A stretch of DNA of 64,000 nucleotides from Paramoeba atlantica. Taxonomy: Eukaryota; Discosea. Numbering within the stretch: the stretch's first letter is position 1; every line of letters begins with the position of its first letter. A program made the translations under genes and the position numbers. The DNA lies in NCBI GenBank assembly GCA_977017575.1, contig CDRNVI010000060.1, positions 62,001-126,000 on the forward strand, given 5' to 3'. Positions 49,933 to 58,247 of this stretch are shown here, piece after piece. The notes beneath the pieces are model-generated. The model was not told the origin of the DNA and searched no databases. It saw nothing but the letters and a program-made list of their open reading frames with translations.

Positions 49933-50421
49933 AACTGCGCCCCTATTAGTAAGCGTCCGAAAATCGTCGACAGACGGCGCCACTCTGGTGACTGGGAAGC
50001 TGATCTTGCGGAAGGAAGTAAAAAAAGTGGATATATTTTAACATTGTGTCAGCGCAAGAGTAGATTCGTTGTTCTTCGCACTCTCAAAACCAAGCAGGCA
50101 AAGCAAGTTGAAAGGGAGGTACTGAAAGGGTTAAAGAAATTTAAAGTTCTTACTATTATTTATGACAATGGGACAGAATTTTGGAATCATGAGAAGGTAA
50201 ATCAAAAGTTAAATTGCAGGTCGTAGTTCTGTCAGCCTATCACTCATGGGAAAAAGGGGCCGTTGAAAATATGAATGGCTTGGTTCGTCAACATCATTCA
50301 AAGTCTGATGCTTTCGACATTTTGACGCAGGCTGAAGTTAGTAAGACGGCACGAAAGTTGAACTATCGACCACGGAAATGTCTCAATTGGGGGATGAAAC
50401 TGATCCTCTTTGTCGCAAGGT
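49933..50421 (+). pseudogene. IS30-family transposase, catalytic half, one frameshift
   Basis: From 49954 the plus strand encodes RPKIVDRRRHSGDWEADLAE, CQRKSRFVVLRTLKTKQA, YDNGTEFWNH, then after a frameshift near 50215-50226 AYHSWEKGAVENMNGLVRQH and RKLNYRPRKCLNW. These are the GDWE-x-D, DNGxEF, S-W-E-x-G-x-x-E-N-x-N-G-l-x-R-Q and LNxRPRKxLxW blocks of IS30 transposases, with all three catalytic acids. The N-terminal DNA-binding half is missing. The family is mainly bacterial. Plus strand, adjoining the truncated LRR gene. Confidence 0.88.
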
Positions 50422-50739
50422 AGGAGTAGCCTCCCTTCTCTCATCCACCATCACCCCGCCCGGGCCAACTTTTCCAGCCTCTGCGCGCTCCAGGACCTTA
50501 CAAAAGCACGATTAGACACCGCACACTGGAAGTCTCCCTCACCGCGAGCAAACATGTCTGCTACGACAAGATGAAATTTTCTGGGATGAAATTGCGTCAA
50601 ATCGATCAAGCATAAAAAAAAATATCCATTGCCACTGGTCCTCCTCTCTTAAATGAAATTCATACGCTATATTCCATCAGACGCAGTAGCTATCTGCTTT
50701 TGAGCGTCCGACCCCGGAGCGTGTATTTCATTGAATAGG

Positions 50740-50960
50740 CCACTGCTCATCTTGAAGCGTACCTTCAAGAAGGCCATCTCTATGCTCCCGGGGTCCAAGG
50801 TGAAGTGGGCGACTTTGTCGAATGTATGTGGCGCTCTGTTTCGGGGAAGCGGTCTTGCGTTTACCAGAAGTGGCGTCAGCGGACCGCTTCTCGTCAAAGT
50901 GAAGCAAATAACGGGGCTGGGTCCTCGCCACTACCCCCAGAATACAATCCCCGTTGTATT
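50740..50960 (+). mobile_element. Unclassified ORF family, copy 3 (partial, broken)
   Basis: The block VGDFVECMWRSVSGKRS matches VADFVESLWRSVSGKRS in copy 2 at about 13940-13985, and the preceding residues also align. Only the later part of the ORF is present. There is nothing else recognisable in its surroundings. Confidence 0.5.
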
Positions 50961-51477
50961 GGGTGGCTACCACCATCGCTTCTTCATATCCTTCGATTCG
51001 TTTCCAGGCCTTGTAGGTGTGTTATGAGACTGTAAAAGGTATGAAGGTAAGACGGTAGAAGGTAAGGTAACATAGGGTAAGGCAATGTCTTCCCCGCTAC
51101 TGTTGTGTTCTAATCCTAATTACTGTACCCCTCTAGTTATCTGTCACTACTTTTCGTGAAAAAGTGACAGACACACTACAAGTACTACTTGTACAGTACA
51201 AGTAGTACCGCGGAACACGGTAGTTGTACCCTGTTCTTAGTCCTGGAGGTTGTAAGGTGGGGAAATGCTTGAAAACCAAATTAACATGACAGACGAAATA
51301 GGAATACTCACTTGTGAGTTGTCAATATAAAAGTTGTCAATATAAAGCAGAACGTCGGAAAATTGTTTTAAATTCGTGATTCTAAGCTTTATGAGCGTAG
51401 TTTCAAATTTTACCTCACATGATCAAGTTTTTTTGAACTCTTTTTTGAACTCGTGTTTTCTTTATTTTTTTAACGTG
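50961..51477. other. Intergenic region with a mariner-type end and a palindrome
   Basis: TACTGTACCCCTCTAGTTAT at about 51121 is a single arm of the miniature element family at 18871-19198. A palindrome GTACTACTTGTAC/GTACAAGTAGTAC lies at 51181-51208. No gene is seen. Confidence 0.45.
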
Positions 51478-51738
51478 TCACTGGGTCACATAATCCTTGT
51501 GACACCTGGAGTTCTTGATTTTGAATCGGAACAGTCTTTCTGCCTTTTCCGACACATCCGCTGTGACGTCTAGTGACTTGAACACCAGCTCTGCCCTCTC
51601 CGCAAGTGACGATCCCGACTGGGCCAAGCGATGAGTCAGGTTGATCCTGTGAGGATGAGTGGAATGGGGAAGAGAGTATAGCGATATAGCCTGTAGGCTT
51701 CCCTGAAAGACACTGAGTGTCACGAAGATGAAATCCAT
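51478..51738 (-). other. Unassigned minus-strand ORF (86 aa)
   Basis: Open for 86 residues, with a protein-like composition (for example AERAELVFKSLDVTADVSEK) and on the host-gene strand. I recognise no family, and it lacks the LRR marks of the decayed piece just upstream. It could be the end of a lost host gene. Confidence 0.25.
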
Positions 51739-51818
51739 GAGGACTTAGCAAAGCGTTTTTTCACGCACACAGAATTGTTATCAGTTACAGACCCATGGAT
51801 GAACACTTGCTTGGATGC

Positions 51819-52260
51819 TCAACTTTTAGACGATGCATTAGCAGTTAAAAATAGTGTGCAGTCTAAATTCGATGAATAGTGCGGCTCCCCAGAGGTCAGC
51901 AACTCGCTAGTTGCGGAGCCCACAACTTCCCAACGCTCCTGCTCAGTGTTGGATTGAATCCAACGTTGAATCCGCCGAGGTGTCGAACACGCTTGTTTTT
52001 GGAGAAACAAGTTTTTCCAAGTTAACGATACGTTGCGTTAAGTTGGCAGTTCGTCTGTAACAGAATAAGACGCAAAGTGCTTGGAAGAAATTCCCATGAA
52101 AGGGTTCCTTGAAGTCCCATACGCTGCCAGTCAATGCGAATAGCCTTCCATCAGAATTTAGTCTAACGTTTCTCCATTCTTGAATGGGTTTGCTTGGGTC
52201 CCATGAAGGATCAGGGTTCTTAATATTATTGCGGTGGTTATATAACTACCGCTCTACCCT
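51819..52260 (-). pseudogene. Possible decayed LRR gene 5' part
   Basis: Minus-strand translation at about 52100-52230 gives NPDPSWDPSKPIQEWRNVRL, then GSVWDFKEPFHGNFF. The spacing of W...W-x-x-V and the following W resembles the cap of the LRR family (HPSW...C-x-W-x-G-V-x-C), but the cysteines are absent. Downstream sequence has no clear repeats. Assignment is tentative. Confidence 0.3.
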
Positions 52261-53050
52261 CGATTATTGAAAAAAAAGTGAACAAAAACAGTGAAAATAT
52301 AAAGAAGAACACAGTAATATAATAGAAGAAAAAAATATAAAAGGGGGCTCCGGTGGTCCAAAAATGAAAAAAAAAATTGAAAAAAATGGGGGGTCTAGGG
52401 GGGGTCTAGGGGGGGTCCATGGGGGGGGTCATGGTTGAGCAAATTTTTTTTGAAAAAATTATTTTTCAAAACAAAAGACCCCCCCGCGTATCCGCAGGAC
52501 CGGTCCGCCAAGTTCGGATTTTTTCGGAAAAAAAAATTTGAAAAAAATTTCAACTTGGCGAAAAAAATGGAAAAAAAAAATTTTTTACACAATCGTTTCC
52601 CATATTGTATTTTGATAGTTTGAGACCTATACTAGCTTTCTACGCAGTTGTTTTCGCAAGATATCCCTTCTTCGAGCCATGCTTTTTAATTTTTTTTCGA
52701 GCGAGCGTTCGATTTTTTTAACATTTTAAATTGTCTCAACGGAGCAACAAAGGTAGCGCGCGGTACTAGATTTTTTTCATCGATATTTTCAAGGATTCTG
52801 CCAGCGAAGCCCACTTCTGGAGGCAAAAGCCCCCGTCTGCGAGCAAGGCCCAACTGTGAGCGAAGCCCACTTCTGGAGGCAAAAGCCCCCGTCTGCGAGC
52901 AAGGCCCAACTGTGAGCGTAGCCCTGGGACATAATTATATTTTTTGGCGCACTGAGAACCTATGTCTGCCACTTCCGCAGGATTCTGGACTATTCTTTAA
53001 TATTGATGTATAGAAAACACGGCATTTTTCTTTTGCGGATCCTGTTTTGA
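52261..53050. other. A-rich region with dispersed repeats and a 56-bp tandem repeat
   Basis: Positions 52395-52600 are the repeat shared with 23020-23326; 52617-52682 is a copy of the TTGTTTTCACAAGATA repeat. Two exact 56-bp units lie at 52804-52859 and 52860-52915 (starting GCGAAGCCCACTTCTGG). Runs of GGGGGGTC are frequent near 52385-52430. No gene is seen. Confidence 0.6.
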
Positions 53051-54032
53051 ATGAACAACAACAGTGATACTGGAAATACTTCGGAAGCATTTTTGCGCTG
53101 CTTCATGGCTTTCTTGGAAACACAAGTTTCTCACACCAATAGTAGCGTTGAAAATCGCGAAGATGACCCATCTTGGACTGAGGGTACAATTCCTCCCTTC
53201 GAAGCACACAGAGTGTGTCGGGGGTGCGAGGGCTTCGCGTGCGTTCGGGTATGGCCAAACATGCGATACATTCCTCAGGGGGAAGCGGCCGAGGTGTGGA
53301 TGAAGAATCATGGACTCTTGTCGGAACCGCAATGTAAACGTCACGGGGGGGAGTTCATGGTGGGGATCAAGGGGAGCCTTCAGTTTTTTGAGTGCACTCA
53401 TCGGGGGGAGGGTGACACCAGTGCGTGTAGGGCAAGGGTTTTTCGGTATGCACCTTACTTGCGCAGCCGATCTAGCGTCGCTCTTACCACCCTTCTTCTA
53501 ATCTGGGCGGACATAGCAAATAATTTGACGACTGGACAAATCGCCCGTAACCGTGGAGTGCGTCAGAGGGCAGTAACTAATCTCCTGCACATGGTTTCGA
53601 GCGCCGCTTATTTTCGCCAGGAGAATGTCGACTTTAATTTTTCGAAGTTGCAAGTCGATGAAACTTTCATTGGGAAAAGAAAGTGTCACCGCGGAAAGCG
53701 GGTTAGAAAAGTTGGGTGGTGGTTTGTCACCGTCACGGAGATTGATGACCGGAAAATGGGGAGAACGCACTGGAAGCTGGTCAAGTGAAGGGACCAGAAT
53801 ACGCTTCTCAGTTTTATCACTCCCCATTTAACGAGTGCACGTTCAGTGGTGGTGGCTGACGAGTGGCGGGGGTATATTACCTTTGGGGAGTACTGCCGCC
53901 ATTTTACTGTAAATCACAGTAAAGAATTCAACGTTCAACGAATCGCAGGCGGTTCGTTGAATATTCAACGAAGTAGAGACGTACCCGAAAAATATTGCCC
54001 CTCTCTATCTCGCCGGTGTGCCAAAAATTAAC
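53051..54032 (+). pseudogene. Merlin transposase, near full length with one frameshift
   Basis: The frame 53051-53788 carries an N-terminal region with a possible zinc motif (CRGCEGFACVR) and a helix-turn-helix-like stretch (GQIARNRGVRQRAVTNLL). The first catalytic block is LQVDETFIGKRK at about 53650. After a frameshift near 53790-53840, VVADEWRGYITF, then HFTVNHSKEF, gives the second Asp and the H-x-x-V-N-H-S block. The final Glu block seen in the 35-kb copy (GVHTNTVE) is altered or gone. It matches the ISXO2/IS1595-like DDE domain, which in eukaryotes marks Merlin. Confidence 0.8.
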
Positions 54033-54092
54033 TCGGGTAGGCGAATAAAGGCTAAATTAAGTGGGGGAGGTACTAAAGTGTCGTAAAGCACG

Positions 54093-54756
54093 GTGCTTCA
54101 TGATCTTTCAATCATGGGATATGACTATAATGTTAGGCCCGTGTGCCAAGGACTCACAAAGGTACAAAAAAGAAAAAGAGTAGCTTTTCTAAAGAAATAC
54201 AATACATGTATGGATACATCCCGCGTCGTCTTTACAGACGAAAAAATCTTTGATACTAATGATGGCCGAAAGAATATGTGGGTAGCACCCGGTGAAAAAG
54301 CCGCTCCACGTCAAAAAGTACGCTGGGCGCCTAGATGTCAAGTTTAGGGTGCTATAGGAGTAGGGTGGAGCTACTTAGTTGTTCTGGACTCTGACTCGTC
54401 TATCACGAGCATGTCCTACATTAAGACATTTCCCACGGAAGTGTATTTTTCAGCAAGACGGGGCCACGGCGCACACCGCGCGCGCCTCTAAGGGGTGTTA
54501 CGAATAGAATGAAAGATCTATTGAAAAATTGCTCCCCCCCAATTCACCAGACCTTTCCCCCATAGAAAACGTCTGGTCTATGGTCCAAGAGGTAGTGGAC
54601 GAGCAGACCCCATCAGACAAATCTTCACTCATCCGATGCATACGCAATGCGTGGTCCCGTTTGTCACAAAAAATGATTGATAAAACTGTTTTGAGTTTCG
54701 ATGCTCGCCTCAAAGCGTGTATAAGATTGAAAGGCGAAAAAGTGAAAAAATGGTAA
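54093..54756 (+). pseudogene. Tc1/mariner transposase, broken
   Basis: The first part (54093-54347) encodes KVQKRKRVAFLKKY and SRVVFTDEKIFDTNDGR, the first catalytic Asp block. FQQDGATAHTAR-like coding lies near 54450-54490 in a third frame. PPNSPDLSPIENVWSMVQE (about 54535-54590) is the last block. It is a different subfamily from the copies at 24 and 42.7 kb. A stop and frame changes separate the parts. Confidence 0.7.
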
Positions 54757-55618
54757 ATGTTAAATATAAACTATCATGAAAGATATTTTTGATTCCGGTT
54801 TTTAGCGCGCAAAGACATTGCGTTGAGATCTGCAAAATGCAACAAAAATCAGCTCAAACGGACACTTGGATGAAAAGTTTGGGGGGGGGGTTGGCTGTGG
54901 GGGGTTTATTTTTATATTTTTGAATTTAAACGCATTCTTTAGAACGTTTTTCGTTCCAAAATCAGGCGAAAAAGGGGGAAAATTTTTGAAGTCCCTTTTA
55001 AAACGGGTTCCGGGTTATTGTGTCCCCCTTGCACAATAACTGGCTCTAGGCACAATAACTAAATATTGGAAAGAACCAAAATAGGGTAAACAAAAATTGG
55101 CCTCGCTTCGCGGCGCCTTTTTTACGGACAAACATGTTCATATGCAGAATTACTTCTATTTAAGAGGTGCTTTGTTAAATGAAGTCAATTACGAGAAAAT
55201 GGGAATAAAACACCCATTTTCGTGCCGCCAACATTTTGGAGGGGGGCACAAGAATAATGGTCGTTTCCACTTATTGTGCCCCCCTGCACAATAACTGGGT
55301 CTAGGCACATTAACCCGGAACAAGGTTTAATATAGAGTAGCGAGGGAGTAGTATCCCCCTCAATATAAGTTAATGACTGTAACAATATTCACAGCCCTAT
55401 CTTCAGTCCGTGATGCTCAAGAGATTTGTTATCATAGCGTTTCAAGTGTTTGACAGTGAATCGTCATCATGTGAAATTTGCTGAATACGTACCATGAACG
55501 TTCTCCGTGTGTACATGCTATAATTAAATATACTACAAAATCGAGAAATTGAGTGCACACTTCTTTGTATAGAATCTGGTCGCTCACATACGTGTATCAC
55601 CACTGAGGGTGTATAACC
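54757..55618. other. Intergenic region with two copies of a CACAATAACTGG repeat
   Basis: TGCACAATAACTGGCTCTAG (about 55031-55050) and TGCACAATAACTGGGTCTAG (about 55286-55305) bracket about 250 bp that include the GCTTCGCGGCGCCTTTTTTA piece. This arrangement could be one small element with similar ends. No gene is seen. Confidence 0.45.
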
Positions 55619-56588
55619 ACAGTGGTTTCAGTTGATCTTGCCCCTCCTCGGAAAATTGATTTTTTTTATCCGTTTTTGCTCATCTTTGCAGCATTAGAGA
55701 GATCTCGTTCTCGTAGCGAAGAGCTTTGCCGCCCTTTCTTCATAGAGACCCCCTGGTGCCCCCTGGGTCCAAAAAACACTGTTTTTTGGACGTTTTCTGT
55801 GTACACAACCATTTTTTGCCACATTTTCCCGATTTCTGTACATTTTACACATGTAAGTACGAGTAATAGTGTTCTAGATTGATAATTTGAAAGCTCTATG
55901 TCTAGTACCATCCCTATCGCTTAATTTAATATAGTCAACACCTCTACATTATGAAGATCAGACCCTCATACCCCAAACAGGGGGAGTGCGTCGAACAATG
56001 TAATGACAAAAGAGAAGACAACCCCACAATGTGTGCAACACAATTGATTCAATCCCAAATAGACTTCGAAGCGTGTTGCAAAACAATGGAAGCCATTCCG
56101 GATACTAGTTCTTTCTCTATTGCCTAGTTCAATTTAGTCAACACCTTTACATTATGCAGACCAGACCCGCTAACCCCAAACAGGGGGAGTACGTACAAGG
56201 GTGGAATGACAATATCCCCCCAATATCCCACAAAGTCCTCAAGAAAAATGTAAAGTGTGCAACACAATTGATTCAGTCCCAAATAGACTTCAAAAAGTGT
56301 TGCAAAACAATGGAGGCCATTCCGGATACTAGTTCTTTTCCTTTAGAGTTAACTTTTGGACACAAATTCCCTTTTTTGTTCCATTTTTGATGGTAAAAAA
56401 GTGTCATTTTTTAATTTTTGTCGACTTTCGGGTCACCCAGGGGGCACCAGACGGTCTCTATGAAAAAAAGGCGGCAAACCTCTTCGCTAGGGGAACGAGA
56501 TCTCTCCAATGCTGCAAAGATGAGCAAAAACGGATTAAAAAAATCAAAATTCCGATGGGGGGGGCAAGATCTACTGAAACCACTGTAT
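55619..56588. mobile_element. Long foldback element with inverted repeats of about 190 bp
   Basis: The left arm starts CACAGTGGTTTCAG at 55619, and the right arm ends with its reverse complement CTGAAACCACTG at 56576-56587, followed by TA. Both arms also share GAGATCTCGTTC/GAACGAGATCTC and a run around CCCCCTGG. The interior holds two tandem copies of about 200 bp (55922-56117 and 56128-56343) that share a CAATTGATTCA and ATTCCGGATACTAGTTCTTT block. No transposase is seen. The CAGTGG ends suggest Tc1/mariner kinship. Confidence 0.75.
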
Positions 56589-57151
56589 GAGGGTAATTCG
56601 GTATGAATAGTAATGTACTGTGTGTGTATATTCGGACGTGTGGTAAGTATTAATAGAATATTGCGTTTGAAAAGAAAGTTAAACACAATCAAAAAAGGAT
56701 TTAGTCACAACCATTCAGAACTGCTGAAGAGAACCAGGGGGAACTGCTAAAAACAAGGGGGAGTATGCTATAGTTCCTGCGTACGATACCATACACCCTC
56801 CGGTATGGTACGAGCTCACAGATATGCTAAACACGACCCTCGTTTAGTTTAAAAAACAGTTTAAATTTTAGGATTTGAGCAAAGAAAAATAAAATAAAAT
56901 CTATATATTTGAAAAAGTTGCACAAGAAATTCACAAATTTTTGTTTTCCTGTTTTTTGTTACACAAATAATTTTGTTGGGTATAATTTGCTTAGCATGAT
57001 TTCACGTGAGAAAAGACAATTTCGCTATTTCGTAAATACCAATTTTTATTTCATAGAAAAGTATCACGCACGCCTGCATTAATTAGATTCAAAAAAGACG
57101 GTTCTGTAACGGGGGAATTCATAGAATAATTGGGAGAGCATCGACCCAAAT
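56589..57151. other. AT-rich intergenic region, nothing recognised
   Basis: I see no open frame of note, repeat or hairpin that supports a feature between the foldback element and the 3' end of the next LRR gene. Confidence 0.4.
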
Positions 57152-57976
57152 TTACTGAACAACAACATTAGTGTGCTCACGGTTAAACCAGTATCCACGA
57201 AGTCCAACGGGAAGGTGATCACGCTTAATGGAGCCAGACAACAGGGAATTATCCTGTAGACACAAACAACGCATTGTTTGAGGGAGGGATTCCAATTCGA
57301 TTCGCCCCTCAAATAAATTCTCATGAAGATATAGTCTTTGCAAGGTACTGGGCAAAAATCTCAGTTCCGGTGTTCCGATAAACGTGTTCTTATCCAGCCC
57401 TACGAATAGGATTCCTTCGGGGAAACGTGTTAGGTCTATCAGACCTGACAAAGCGTTGCCACCGAGGTCCAAATATTGTAGATTCTTAGGAAGACAACTT
57501 AAATCAACGTCACCGTCAAAACGATTTTTGACCAAATCCAGTCTTTCCAAATCGGAAGGCAGAAAATGTAAGTGCAAATTTCCATAAAGTTGATTTTTGT
57601 GGGCATGTAGAAGTAGCAGTCCAGAGGGGAATTTGCTAAAGTCAAGCTCACCAGCCAATTTGTTACGACCAACGGCCATATACCCAATAGTATCTGGAAG
57701 TGAGGGCCAGTGCGGATAGCCTTCCAGGCCCAATTGTCCCCAGGAAAGCTCCTTCACGACATGCATCTCCCCGCAAACAACATGAGCCCACTCACACGCC
57801 GGAGTTTGTGAGCTCCAAGTGTGGTCGTACCTCGTGACATTGCGAACAAAATTTTCCAGTGCATATTCCTGAGGGAGTGACGCACCGCGTATCTTACCCC
57901 TTCGAGTATTCGATAAAATATCAGCCAAATGAGTAGATACAATCATGCGCAAGGAAAAATGAAGTAGGGGCTGCAA
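57152..57976 (-). CDS. Leucine-rich-repeat protein (274 aa)
   Basis: A short leader (MQPLLHFSLRMIVSTHLAD) is followed by RRGKIRGASLPQEYALENFV. The cap is PACEWAHVVC, in which the usual G is H. Eight repeats follow; two start with FP in place of LP. The protein ends YWFNREHTNVVVQ without an anchor. It lies about 270 bp downstream of the DEAH helicase gene on the same strand, so the LRR family directly neighbours a core gene here. Confidence 0.85.
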   Translation of the reverse strand: MQPLLHFSLRMIVSTHLADILSNTRRGKIRGASLPQEYALENFVRNVTRYDHTWSSQTPACEWAHVVCGEMHVVKELSWGQLGLEGYPHWPSLPDTIGYMAVGRNKLAGELDFSKFPSGLLLLHAHKNQLYGNLHLHFLPSDLERLDLVKNRFDGDVDLSCLPKNLQYLDLGGNALSGLIDLTRFPEGILFVGLDKNTFIGTPELRFLPSTLQRLYLHENLFEGRIELESLPQTMRCLCLQDNSLLSGSIKRDHLPVGLRGYWFNREHTNVVVQ

Positions 57977-58247
57977 ATAAATGATTTCTAGTCGTTGTAA
58001 TTCAATTCCTGCATATTCTATTTTCTAGGATTATTCTAACAATTTTGAATCGAAATTGTTTTGAATCAATTTTGAATCGCTATCCACTCTTTCCTTTTCA
58101 AACTTTACCAAAACTCCTCTACTTCTCCCCATCATAGATGACCTCCTTTCCTCCCTTTTCTCTCCCCACCACAACCTAAATCCGGGTTGGGGAAAGGTTT
58201 CGGGAAAGCTTTTCCTCCCCCCCAAACCCGCTTTCCCCCATTTTCCC

